A stretch of DNA of 11,139 nucleotides from contig JAKABA010000125.1 in assembly GCA_021802115.1 (NCBI GenBank), positions 1 to 11,139 of the forward strand. Direction: 5' to 3'. Below, piece by piece: positions 1 through 6,804 of this stretch. A program made the position numbers and the translations under genes. This DNA is from a bacterium (lineage in GTDB: Bacteria; Chloroflexota; Dormibacteria; UBA8260; Bog-877). The notes under the pieces are model-generated. The model made no database searches, was not told the DNA's origin, and saw only the letters and a list, made by a program, of their open reading frames with translations. How positions within the stretch are numbered: the first letter of the stretch is position 1; each line of letters opens with the position of its first letter.

Positions 1-543
1 CCGCCGAATCAGGGTGCGGACCCGCTGGCGGTAGCCGTCCGGATCCGACCTCATCGGGTCGAACCCGACCTCCTCCAGGTGCATCGCGGCCCCGGCGGTC
101 AGCACCTGGTCGAAGTCATCCAGGGTCGCTGGCCGCATTGGGGCGGGCTCGCCGACATCGACCAGCTCGGCTGTCGTGACGGCGTAGTGCGGCTGCTCCG
201 CCCGCAGCAGCCGCGGGGTTCGGAGCTCCCCTCCCAGCCGCTCCTGCAGCGAGGCGATCTGGTCCCGCGGGCCCACCAGGAGTTGGATCAGGTGGGCCCG
301 CGGACGCAGCGCGTCCGCCAGCGCCGCCAGGTCCCGGGAGCAGGGTGCCCACGGGACCACCAGCGGCCCGATGAGGGCGGCGGCCGAGATCGCCCCCGGC
401 TCCTCAGGGTGCTCGACGCCGTAGATTGCTCCCTGGCGCAGCGCCCCGTGGCGCAGTTCACTGCGAAGGTAGACGTTGTCGAGCGGCGCCCTCCCGAGGC
501 ACTCCTCCAGCGCCACCAGATCCGCCGCCCGGAGCTGCCGCAC
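1..543 (-). CDS. GNAT-family N-acetyltransferase with DUF4081-type N-terminal domain (3' part outside window)
   Basis: The reverse strand is open from position 543 to the left edge, 181 codons, with no stop. The translation starts with RQLRAADLVALEECLGRAPL and later has the stretch GAAMHLEEVGFDP followed by GYRQRVRTLIRR. From family knowledge this matches the N-terminal half of actinobacterial DUF4081 GNAT proteins, where a motif like (M)FTEEVG...P followed by YR.RV..LI precedes the acetyl-CoA-binding GNAT domain. That catalytic half would lie left of the window, so activity cannot be judged and the substrate is unknown. I chose GTG at 541-543 because a sequence perfectly complementary to the 16S tail (GGAGGTGATC, 564-555) and a CATAAT -10 (589-584) lie upstream in order. 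In-frame GTGs at 576 and 594 would place the start before the Shine-Dalgarno sequence. The gene diverges from argC across about 110 bases. Confidence 0.72.
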   Translation of the reverse strand, partial: MRQLRAADLVALEECLGRAPLDNVYLRSELRHGALRQGAIYGVEHPEEPGAISAAALIGPLVVPWAPCSRDLAALADALRPRAHLIQLLVGPRDQIASLQERLGGELRTPRLLRAEQPHYAVTTAELVDVGEPAPMRPATLDDFDQVLTAGAAMHLEEVGFDPMRSDPDGYRQRVRTLIRR

Positions 544-554
544 CCGGGGACGGC

Positions 555-564
555 GATCACCTCC
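555..564 (-). promoter_or_regulatory. Shine-Dalgarno of the GNAT gene
   Basis: Read on the minus strand, 564 to 555 is GGAGGTGATC, ten bases fully complementary to the conserved 16S rRNA 3' tail (GATCACCTCC). The next in-frame start is GTG at 543. The spacing from GGAGG is 16 bases, longer than the usual 5-9, and 11 bases if counted from the end of the extended match. It supports 543 as the start, but the long spacing is odd. Confidence 0.5.
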
Positions 565-583
565 CCGCCTCAGCACGCCTGGA

Positions 584-589
584 ATTATG
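584..589 (-). promoter_or_regulatory. Putative -10 element of the GNAT gene
   Basis: On the minus strand 589 to 584 reads CATAAT, a 5/6 match to TATAAT, inside a short A+T-rich island (about 581-592) in G+C-rich surroundings. It predicts transcription starting near 577, upstream of the Shine-Dalgarno at 564-555 and the GTG at 543. No good -35 hexamer is visible at 17 bases, so the call rests on the -10 and its fit to the translation signals. The island TGGAATTATGACCA (579-592) also has TGG/CCA symmetry and 9/14 identity to an ARG-box core, so a second ArgR site is possible but weak. Confidence 0.35.
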
Positions 590-626
590 ACCACGCGATG
601 GCGGCTCCAGCATCCATGCACCGCGG

Positions 627-640
627 CGCATAAATATGCA
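627..640. promoter_or_regulatory. ARG box: probable ArgR operator of the arg operon
   Basis: The 14 bases CGCATAAATATGCA match 11 of 14 positions of the palindromic ARG-box core TGAATWWWWATTCA. The right half extended to 642 (ATGCAAG) also fits the Bacillus-type consensus ATKCAAK. The site is a clear A+T-rich spot in about 70% G+C DNA. It lies only 12-25 bases upstream of the argC start, where a bound repressor would block initiation. The operon encodes its own ArgR (4999-5496), so arginine-dependent autorepression is the natural inference. Confidence 0.62.
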
Positions 641-645
641 AGAAT
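631..645 (+). promoter_or_regulatory. Probable arg operon promoter region (near-leaderless start)
   Basis: Two hexamers could serve as -10. TAAATA (631-636) lies within the ARG box. AAGAAT (640-645) is a 4/6 match placed so that transcription would begin at about 652, the first base of the argC GTG. Either gives a 5' leader of 0-9 bases, and no Shine-Dalgarno precedes the GTG, so a leaderless or nearly leaderless mRNA is likely. No convincing -35 is seen. Overlap with the ARG box fits repression by ArgR. Confidence 0.35.
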
Positions 646-651
646 GACGCG

Positions 652-1689
652 GTGTCCAGCACGAGTCGCGGAACCTCCCGCCTGCGGGTGGCGGTGGCGG
701 GTGGCACCGGCTATGCCGGGGCGGGGTTGGTGGCGCTGCTGGAGCGCCACCCCGCGGTCGAACTGGTCGAGGTCTCGTCCCGAACCCAGGCCGGCCGCCG
801 CCACTCGGAGGTCTACCCGGGATCGGAGTGTGATCTCACGCTCGGCGACGAGGTCGACGGCGCCGCGTGCGACGCTGTGGTGGCGGCCCTTCCCGCTCGC
901 GAGTCGGCCGGGCGCGCGTCCCGCTGGCTCAGCCACGGTGCGGTGGTGATCGACGTGGGCCCGGACTTCCGGCTGCGCGACCCAGCGCTGTATCAGCTCT
1001 GGTACGGCGCCGAGCATCCCCGCCCCGACCTCCTGGCCGAGGCCGTCCTGGCCCTGCCTGAGCTCCAGCCCGGCCCGATCGCCACGGCGCGACTGATCGC
1101 CCTACCTGGCTGCTTCTCCACCGCGGCCATCCTCGGGTGCGGGCCGGCGGTCACGGAGCAGCTGGTCGAGCCGGAAGTTCTGGTGGATGCCAAGAGCGGA
1201 ATAAGCGGGGCCGGGCGGCAGGCGGGGTCAGACTACCTGTTCGCGGAGGTGGCGGAGACGGTGCGCGCATATGCCGTCGGCGGCCACCGGCACCGCCCGG
1301 AGATGGAGCAGGCGTTCTCGGGACTGGCGCCAGGAGAGTGGGCCGTGACCTTCGTGCCGCATCTGGTGCCGATGGCTCGCGGGATCGCGGCCACCTGCTA
1401 CCTGCGCCCGCGTCCCGGCGTCGGGTTGGAGTCGCTTCGGGACGCCTACCGAAGCTGGTACGGCGACCAGCCCTTCATGCGGCTGGGCGAGCAGGCTCCC
1501 TCCAGCAAGCTGGCGTCGGGCACCAACCTGTGCTACCTGAGCGTCCACCAACAGGCGACCACGGTCGTGGTCTGCGCGGTGCTGGACAACCTGGGCCGGG
1601 GGGCCGCCTCCCAGGCCGTGCAGGTGCTGAACCAGCGCTTCGGCCTGGAGCCGACCGCGGGGCTGGAGCCAGAACCGAGGTGGCCATGA
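652..1689 (+). CDS. argC: N-acetyl-gamma-glutamyl-phosphate reductase
   Basis: ArgC reduces N-acetylglutamyl-5-phosphate to the semialdehyde with NADPH, the third step to ornithine, in the cytosol. The 345-residue length is normal. The N-terminal Rossmann motif VAVAGGTGYAGAGL begins at about residue 13. The catalytic cysteine is Cys154 in LPGCFSTA, where most ArgC proteins have NPGCYPTA, so the Asn before Pro and the Pro after the aromatic residue are both changed. The substrate-binding stretches AKSGISGAGR, GGHRHRPEMEQ and FVPHLVPMARGI are intact and separate it from the related lysine enzyme LysY. The start is GTG 652; GTG 688 is an in-frame alternative but would leave no residues before the Rossmann strand. 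There is no Shine-Dalgarno, consistent with a leaderless first gene just after the ARG box. The stop overlaps the argJ start (ATGA). Confidence 0.93.
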   Translation: MSSTSRGTSRLRVAVAGGTGYAGAGLVALLERHPAVELVEVSSRTQAGRRHSEVYPGSECDLTLGDEVDGAACDAVVAALPARESAGRASRWLSHGAVVIDVGPDFRLRDPALYQLWYGAEHPRPDLLAEAVLALPELQPGPIATARLIALPGCFSTAAILGCGPAVTEQLVEPEVLVDAKSGISGAGRQAGSDYLFAEVAETVRAYAVGGHRHRPEMEQAFSGLAPGEWAVTFVPHLVPMARGIAATCYLRPRPGVGLESLRDAYRSWYGDQPFMRLGEQAPSSKLASGTNLCYLSVHQQATTVVVCAVLDNLGRGAASQAVQVLNQRFGLEPTAGLEPEPRWP

Positions 1690-2912
1690 CCGATTCGGCC
1701 GCTGAGCTGGCGCCGGTCCTGGGCGGGGTGACCGCGGCGAAGGGGTTCTCGGCCGGAGCCGCTGCCGCCGACGTCCGCGGCGACGGATCCTCTCGGCTCG
1801 ACGTGGCCCTTATCGTCAGCGACCGTCCGGCCGCCGCAGCCGGGGTCTTCACGACCAACTTGGTCAAGGCGGCCCCCGTCGCGATCAGCCAGCTGCATGT
1901 CAAGCGGGGGCTGGCCCGCGCGATCGTCGTCAACAGCGGCAACGCCAACGCCTGCACGGGTGCCCGGGGGCTGGGCGATGCCCTGCGGATGGCCCAGGCC
2001 GCGGCGGACGCCGTCGACTGTCCCCCCCAGGAGGTGCTGGTCGCCTCCACCGGGGTGATCGGCAGGATCATGCCGGTGGACCGCATCCTGGCCGGTATCA
2101 CCTTAGCCGCGACCTCCCTCGGCCCCCACGGCGACCGGGCGGCGCAGGCCATCATGACCACCGACACCTACCCCAAGCAGGCCGCGGTGAGCTTTGCGCT
2201 CGGCGGCGTCGACCACGTGGTCGGGGCGGTCGCCAAGGGGTCCGGGATGATCCACCCGGAGATGGCCACGATGCTGGCGTTCGTGACCACCGATGCCCGG
2301 GTGGACCCCGCCCTGGCCCGGATCTCGCTCGCCCAGTCGGTGCGACGCACCTTCAACCGGATCAGCGTCGACGGCGACACCAGCACCAACGACTGCTGCT
2401 TTCTGCTGGCCAACGGCGCCGCGGGGGGGCCGGAGATCCGGCCCGACACGGCGGATGCGGAGCGGCTGACCCGGGCGCTGGACACGGTGCTGTGGTCACT
2501 GGCGGAGCAGATCGTGGCCGACGGGGAGGGGGCGACCAGGACCTTCTCGGTCCGCGTCCTCGGGGCGATCGACGAGCAGCAGGCGCTGCGTGCCGCCCGC
2601 ACGGTGACCAGCTCCCCCCTGGTGAAGACCGCGATCCACGGTGGCGACCCCAACTGGGGACGGATCCTGGCAGCGGTGGGCCGCTCCGGAGTGGAGCTGG
2701 CGCTCGACCGCTGCCGCCTTGCCATCGCGGGTGAGGAGCTCTTTGCCAGGGGTCAGGTGGTGGAGGGCGCGGTCGAGAGGGTGGCTCCGCGGCTGCTGCA
2801 ACCGCGTGTGGCGGTTGAGATCAACCTGGGGGTCGGGGACGCCGAGGCGACCGCGCTCGGCTGCGACCTGACCGCCGACTATGTGAGGATCAATGCCGAC
2901 TACTCCACCTGA
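1686..2912 (+). CDS. argJ: Glutamate N-acetyltransferase / ornithine acetyltransferase
   Basis: ArgJ transfers acetyl from N-acetylornithine to glutamate, releasing ornithine and recycling the acetyl group. Some members also use acetyl-CoA, and the sequence does not settle which type this is. The protein has 408 residues, as usual. Family stretches seen in order are GVTAAKGFSAG near the N-terminus, VVNSGNANACTG, STGVIGRIMPVDRI, the self-cleavage motif KGSGMIHPEMATMLAF, SVDGDTSTND, GDPNWGRILAAVGRSG and the C-terminal YVRINADYST. Cleavage is expected between Ala194 and Thr195, with Thr195 becoming the nucleophile of the beta chain. ATG 1686 overlaps the argC stop by four bases (ATGA) and is preceded by GAGG at 1677-1680. 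The frame stays open upstream to 1137, but that stretch lies inside argC and looks like a shadow. The end overlaps argB by 20 bases. Confidence 0.95.
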   Translation: MTDSAAELAPVLGGVTAAKGFSAGAAAADVRGDGSSRLDVALIVSDRPAAAAGVFTTNLVKAAPVAISQLHVKRGLARAIVVNSGNANACTGARGLGDALRMAQAAADAVDCPPQEVLVASTGVIGRIMPVDRILAGITLAATSLGPHGDRAAQAIMTTDTYPKQAAVSFALGGVDHVVGAVAKGSGMIHPEMATMLAFVTTDARVDPALARISLAQSVRRTFNRISVDGDTSTNDCCFLLANGAAGGPEIRPDTADAERLTRALDTVLWSLAEQIVADGEGATRTFSVRVLGAIDEQQALRAARTVTSSPLVKTAIHGGDPNWGRILAAVGRSGVELALDRCRLAIAGEELFARGQVVEGAVERVAPRLLQPRVAVEINLGVGDAEATALGCDLTADYVRINADYST

Positions 2913-3792
2913 CGCCACCGAGTCGCTGCCGTTCGCCCTGCGCGCCCAGGTCCTGGTCGAGGCGCTGCCGTACATCCGCCGCTTCCATGGCGCTCTGCTG
3001 GTGGTCAAGCTGGGAGGCGCCGCGATGGAGGACCCGCAGCGGCGCGAGGCCGTGCTCCAGGATCTGGTGCTGCTGCGCTTCGTCGGGATGCGGCCGGTGC
3101 TGGTGCACGGGGGCGGGCGCGAGATCACGGCGATGGCCGCCGCGCTGGGGCTCGACACCCGCTTCGTCGACGGCTTGCGGGTCACCGACGAACGCACCAT
3201 GGAGGTCGCCAAGATGGTGCTGACCGGCAAGATCAGCCCGGAGCTGGTGACCACGATCCATCGCCTGGGCGGCCGGGCCATGGGGCTCTCGGGCGAGGAC
3301 GGCCCGACGCTGCTGGTGACGCGCCGGCTGGGCCCAGGTGGTGAGGACCTGGGTTGGGTCGGGGACGTCGCCGAGGTCAATCCCGAGCCGGTGCTGGCGC
3401 TGACCGAACGGGGCCTGATCCCGGTCGTGGCCTCGATCGGGCTCGGTTACGACGGCCGCAGCTACAACGTCAACGCGGACACGGTGGCGGCCGCCCTGGC
3501 GGTCGCGCTGCCCGCGACCAAGTTGATCATGCTGACGGACGTTGCGGGCGTTCGGGGGGCGGCGGGGGAGCTGCTGAGCCGGCTCTCGATTGCGGAAGCG
3601 GAGGAGCTGGTGAGGGCGGGGGTGGCGCAGGACGGGATGATCCCCAAGCTGCGGGCCGCGGGCCAGGCGGCCCGGGCGGGGGTGGCGGTTCACGTGGTGG
3701 ATGGACGGGAGCCCCACTCGATCCTGCTCGAGCTGCTGACCGAGGCGGGAGTCGGCACCATGATCGACCCCGCGCCCAGCACCGATGACTGA
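2893..3792 (+). CDS. argB: Acetylglutamate kinase, probably arginine-sensitive
   Basis: ArgB phosphorylates N-acetylglutamate with ATP, the second and usually rate-controlling step. The 299 residues cover the full amino-acid-kinase fold. Lys39 sits in the phosphate-binding strand VVKLGGAAM. The glycine-rich loop is VHGGGREI (72-79), with Arg76 where Pro is usual. DGLRVTDERTMEVAKMVL, NVNADTVAAALA and MLTDVAGV follow the family pattern. The segment before the core, about residues 12-32 (LPFALRAQVLVEALPYIRRF), resembles the N-terminal helix that interlinks dimers in hexameric arginine-inhibited kinases, and the C-terminal DGREPHSILLELLT also fits that class. Feedback inhibition by arginine is therefore inferred. 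ATG 2893 has GAGG at 2885-2888. The gene overlaps argJ by 20 bases and argD by 8. Confidence 0.95.
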   Translation: MPTTPPDATESLPFALRAQVLVEALPYIRRFHGALLVVKLGGAAMEDPQRREAVLQDLVLLRFVGMRPVLVHGGGREITAMAAALGLDTRFVDGLRVTDERTMEVAKMVLTGKISPELVTTIHRLGGRAMGLSGEDGPTLLVTRRLGPGGEDLGWVGDVAEVNPEPVLALTERGLIPVVASIGLGYDGRSYNVNADTVAAALAVALPATKLIMLTDVAGVRGAAGELLSRLSIAEAEELVRAGVAQDGMIPKLRAAGQAARAGVAVHVVDGREPHSILLELLTEAGVGTMIDPAPSTDD

Positions 3793-5002
3793 GGACCGCG
3801 GCCTGGCGGCGCGGGAGGCGCGGGTGTTGTGCGGGACCTACCGCCGCCCCCCGCTGACCCTGGCCGCCGGTCATGGCTGCGTGGTGGTGACCGATGACGG
3901 ACGCGAGCTTCTGGATCTGGTCGGAGGCATCGCCGTCAACGCCCTGGGCCACTGCCACCCCCAGGTGGTGGCGGCGGCCCAAACGCAGCTGAGCCGGCTC
4001 ATGCACACCAGCAACCTCTATTACACCGCGCCCCAGGTGGAGCTGGCGGAGGCGCTGGTCGCCTCCGCGTTTCCGGGGCGGGTGTTCTGGTGCAACAGCG
4101 GGGCGGAGGCCAACGAAGCGGCGCTCAAGGTGGCGCGCAAGTGGGGCCGGCTGCACCGCTCCGGCGCCTTCACCGTGGTCACCCTGGAGGGCGCGTTTCA
4201 CGGCCGCACGCTGGCGACCCTGGCCGCGACCGGCAACGCCCACTACAGCGACCCGTTCCGGCCTCTGCCGGAGGGCTTCCGGCAGGTGCCACGCGGCAGC
4301 CTCGAGGCGGTGGAGCGCGCCATCCAGGACGCCGAGCGGCCGGCGGTGGCGGTCCTGGTCGAGCCGATCCAGGGCGAGAGCGGGGTGAACCCGCTGGGCG
4401 CCGAGTACCTCACCGGGCTGCGGGCCCTGTGCGACCGCCACTCGGTCCTTTTGATCCTGGACGAGGTCCAGACCGGCATGGGTCGGTGCGGCGCCATGTG
4501 GGCGCACCAGCTGGCGGGGGTCGTCCCGGACATCATGACCGCCGCCAAGGGGCTAGGGGGCGGGCTGCCGCTCGGGGCGATGCTGGTGTCGCCGGCGGCC
4601 GACTGCCTCGAGCCTGGCGATCACGGCAGTACCTTCGGCGGCAACCCGGTCTCCTGCGCTGCCGGCCTGGCGGCCCTCAGGGTGATCCAGGAGGAGCGCC
4701 TGCCGGCGCGGGCCGCCGTCGCCGGCGAGCAGTTCAAGGAGGGAATCCTGGAGCTCCGCTCGGTGGGCCTGCCGGTCGCCGAGGTGCGTGGCAGCGGCCT
4801 GCTCCTGGGCGTGGGCCTCTCGGCCCCCCTGGCACGGGAGATGGCGGCCGCCGCCATCGAGGAGGGGCTGCTGATCAACCCCATCGGCGACGCGACGATC
4901 CGGCTGGCTCCGCCGCTCGTCATCTCCGACGACGAGATCGCCCTGGCCTTGGCGGGGCTGCGCCGGAGCCTGGAGCGCGCGGTGGCGGAGCTCACCAATT
5001 GA
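3785..5002 (+). CDS. argD: Acetylornithine aminotransferase (PLP-dependent)
   Basis: ArgD transfers the amino group of glutamate to N-acetylglutamate semialdehyde, giving N-acetylornithine. It is a class III PLP aminotransferase. The 405-residue length is standard. The N-terminal region has LDLVGGIAVNALGHCHP, followed by NSGAEANEAALKVARKW, EGAFHGRT, VEPIQGESGVNP, the cofactor-binding ILDEVQTGMGR with Asp226, the Schiff-base lysine Lys255 in AAKGLGGGLPLGA, and STFGGNPVSCAAG. Relatives acting on succinylornithine or GABA are possible on sequence alone, but the position between argB and argR decides the role. ATG 3785 overlaps the argB end by 8 bases and has no clear Shine-Dalgarno, so translational coupling is likely. 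No argF follows: the next gene, argR, begins inside the argD stop. Confidence 0.94.
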   Translation: MTEDRGLAAREARVLCGTYRRPPLTLAAGHGCVVVTDDGRELLDLVGGIAVNALGHCHPQVVAAAQTQLSRLMHTSNLYYTAPQVELAEALVASAFPGRVFWCNSGAEANEAALKVARKWGRLHRSGAFTVVTLEGAFHGRTLATLAATGNAHYSDPFRPLPEGFRQVPRGSLEAVERAIQDAERPAVAVLVEPIQGESGVNPLGAEYLTGLRALCDRHSVLLILDEVQTGMGRCGAMWAHQLAGVVPDIMTAAKGLGGGLPLGAMLVSPAADCLEPGDHGSTFGGNPVSCAAGLAALRVIQEERLPARAAVAGEQFKEGILELRSVGLPVAEVRGSGLLLGVGLSAPLAREMAAAAIEEGLLINPIGDATIRLAPPLVISDDEIALALAGLRRSLERAVAELTN

Positions 5003-5496
5003 TCGCGCAGGTGGGCAAGCGGGAGCGCCAGGCCGCGATCGCGGAGATCCTGTGGGAGGTGCCCATCGAGACCCAGGAGCAGCTGGCCCAGGAACTGCGC
5101 CGTCGCCATATCGAGGCCGACCAGGCCACCGTCAGCCGCGATCTCCGCGAGCTCGGGGTCTCCCGCGTCGCCGGGAGTCCCGGGCGCCGCTACCTGGCTC
5201 CGCGCCGGCTGGCCCCTCCCTGGGAGCGGGCGCGCCAGGTGCTCAGCAGCCAGCTGGAGCGGCAGGAACGGGTGGGGTTGATGGTGGTGTTGCACACTCC
5301 GGTGGGGGCGGCCCCGGTGGTGGCGGCCGCGATCGACGCTTTGGAGCTTCCCGTCGTGGCCGGGACCGTCGCCGGCGATGACACTATCTTCATCCTTGCC
5401 CGGACCGCGGCCGGAGCCCGGTCCGTGGCTCAGCAGCTGGATGCCCTAAGGCAGGCGCCGCCCCCGGCACAGCTCCCAGGAGGGCCCGAGACTTGA
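4999..5496 (+). CDS. argR: Arginine repressor
   Basis: ArgR is the hexameric, arginine-responsive DNA-binding regulator of arginine genes. At 165 residues the size is right. The N-terminal winged helix carries TQEQLAQELRRR and the recognition-helix motif TVSRDLREL, with Ser46-Arg47 as the usual DNA-contacting pair. The C-terminal oligomerisation and arginine-binding domain has TPVGAAPVVAAAIDAL and GTVAGDDTI, whose Asp127-Asp128 correspond to the arginine-binding aspartates. The start is TTG 4999, which overlaps the argD stop as TTGA and has GGAG at 4987-4990, eight bases away. GTG 5011 is an alternative but has a poorer site. The gene probably represses its own operon through the ARG box at 627-640. 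Confidence 0.92.
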   Translation: MIAQVGKRERQAAIAEILWEVPIETQEQLAQELRRRHIEADQATVSRDLRELGVSRVAGSPGRRYLAPRRLAPPWERARQVLSSQLERQERVGLMVVLHTPVGAAPVVAAAIDALELPVVAGTVAGDDTIFILARTAAGARSVAQQLDALRQAPPPAQLPGGPET

Positions 5497-6776
5497 GCGA
5501 ACGACCGCGGTGTGTGCTGGCGTTCTCCGGTGGGCTGGACACCACCGTGGCGGTCCATTGGCTGACCCATCAGCGTGGATTCGACGTGATCACCCTCTCG
5601 GCCGACCTCGGCGAGTCGAGATCCGCCGAGGAGCTGCAACGGCGGGCGCTGCTGGCGGGCGCGGTGGCCGCGCATGTGGTGGATGCCAAGGAGGTTCTGC
5701 TCCGCGACTTCGTGTTCCCCTCGCTGCAGGCGGGAGCTATGTACCAGGGGGTCTACCCGCTGGCCACCGCCCTGGGCCGGCCCTTGATCGCCCGCCTGCT
5801 GGTGGAGGTGGCCCGGGAGACCGGGGCGGCCGCGGTGGCCCATGGCTGCACCGCCAAGGGCAACGACCAGGTCCGCTTCGACGTGGCGGTGGGCGCGCTG
5901 GCGCCGGGGTTACAGGTCGTGGCTCCGGTGCGGGAGTGGAGCATGGGGCGGAGCGAGGAGATCGCCTACGCGGAGGAGCACGGGCTCACGGTCAGGGCCA
6001 CCCGTGAGAGCCCCTACAGCGTCGACGCCAACCTCTGGGGTCGCAGCGTGGAGGCGGGGGTGCTGGAGGATCCGTGGCAAGCGCCCCCCGAGGATGCCTT
6101 CGAGTGGACCGTCCCCGCCGCCGCGGCCCCTCCCGACGGCGAGACGGTGGAGATCCATTTCGAGCAGGGGGTTCCCGTGCGCCTGAACGGTGGTGAGACC
6201 TCAGCGGTCGAGGTCGTGGTCGCCCTCAACGAGCGGGGCGGGAGGAACGGGGTGGGGCGCATCGACCATGTTGAGGACCGGCTGGTCGGGATCAAGTCGC
6301 GGGAGGTGTACGAGGCGCCGGCCGCCGCCATCCTGGACCAGGCGCATCGGGCCCTGGAGTCACTCACGCTGGCGCGTGACGTGCTGCGGTTCAAGCGCCA
6401 GGTGGCGGATGAGTGGGCCCAGCTCACCTACGATGGCCTCTGGTACTCGGCGCTGCGCCAGAGCCTGTACGCCTTTGTGAGGTCGACCCAGCAGTTCGTG
6501 ACCGGGGATGTGCGTCTGCAGCTGCGTCAGGGGGCTGTGACCCTGCTCGGGCGCAGCAGCCCGGCGTCGCTCTACCGCCGCGAGCTGGCGACCTACGAGC
6601 GCGCCGAGGATCGCTTCCGTCACCAGTCCGCGGAGGGGTTCCTCAACATCTTCGGGCTGCCGCTGCGCACCCAGGCGGCGATCCAGGGCAACCTCTGGGA
6701 GGAGTCCAAGCCGCTGCTGAGCTCGATGCCGCACGGCATCGCGGGGGGAGGACCGGACGCTGACGCCACCACCTGA
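5493..6776 (+). CDS. argG: Argininosuccinate synthase
   Basis: ArgG condenses citrulline with aspartate using ATP through a citrullyl-AMP intermediate. The 427 residues are slightly longer than the usual roughly 400. The P-loop-like ATP pyrophosphatase motif AFSGGLDTTVAV lies at residues 10-21. Also present are YQGVYPLATALGRPLIARLL, HGCTAKGNDQVRF (117-129) and SPYSVDANLWGRSVEAGVLEDP. This is the Gram-positive/actinobacterial type rather than the E. coli type. In HGCTAKGNDQVRF, Ala121 replaces the Gly most type I enzymes have. The start is TTG 5493, overlapping the argR stop as TTGA, with AGGAGG at 5478-5483 and nine bases of spacing. A citrulline source (argF) is not in the window. Confidence 0.95.
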   Translation: MSERPRCVLAFSGGLDTTVAVHWLTHQRGFDVITLSADLGESRSAEELQRRALLAGAVAAHVVDAKEVLLRDFVFPSLQAGAMYQGVYPLATALGRPLIARLLVEVARETGAAAVAHGCTAKGNDQVRFDVAVGALAPGLQVVAPVREWSMGRSEEIAYAEEHGLTVRATRESPYSVDANLWGRSVEAGVLEDPWQAPPEDAFEWTVPAAAAPPDGETVEIHFEQGVPVRLNGGETSAVEVVVALNERGGRNGVGRIDHVEDRLVGIKSREVYEAPAAAILDQAHRALESLTLARDVLRFKRQVADEWAQLTYDGLWYSALRQSLYAFVRSTQQFVTGDVRLQLRQGAVTLLGRSSPASLYRRELATYERAEDRFRHQSAEGFLNIFGLPLRTQAAIQGNLWEESKPLLSSMPHGIAGGGPDADATT

Positions 6777-6804
6777 GAAGGAGCACTCAAGGAGGGCGCC
6801 CAAG
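6743..6804 (+). promoter_or_regulatory. Translation start region of argH: strong Shine-Dalgarno sites but no ATG/GTG/TTG
   Basis: GGGGGGAGG (6743-6751) lies eight bases before an in-frame CTG (6760). A second purine run, AAGGAGGG (6789-6796), lies five bases before AAG (6802), which is exactly where homologous ArgH proteins have their initiator Met. No ATG, GTG or TTG occurs in this frame between the upstream stop (6718-6720) and GTG 6943. The first site makes CTG 6760 the best physical start. The second suggests an ancestral ATG at 6802 that is now AAG, or an assembly error. Confidence 0.5.

Noticed and set aside
288..560. Minus-strand frame starting GTG 560 right after the strong Shine-Dalgarno
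   Set aside because: Its product is dominated by Arg, Trp, Ser and Gly. The frame one base away gives the recognisable GNAT-family N-terminus.
644..949. ATG at 644 as argC start
   Set aside because: It is out of frame with the ArgC Rossmann motif.
1137..1685. Open extension upstream of the argJ ATG
   Set aside because: It overlaps argC in another frame, has shadow composition, and the ArgJ family N-terminus begins right after ATG 1686.
3527..4507. A 326-codon open frame antisense to argB/argD
   Set aside because: The translation is low-complexity Pro/Arg/Ala without family features, while the opposite strand encodes intact ArgB and ArgD.
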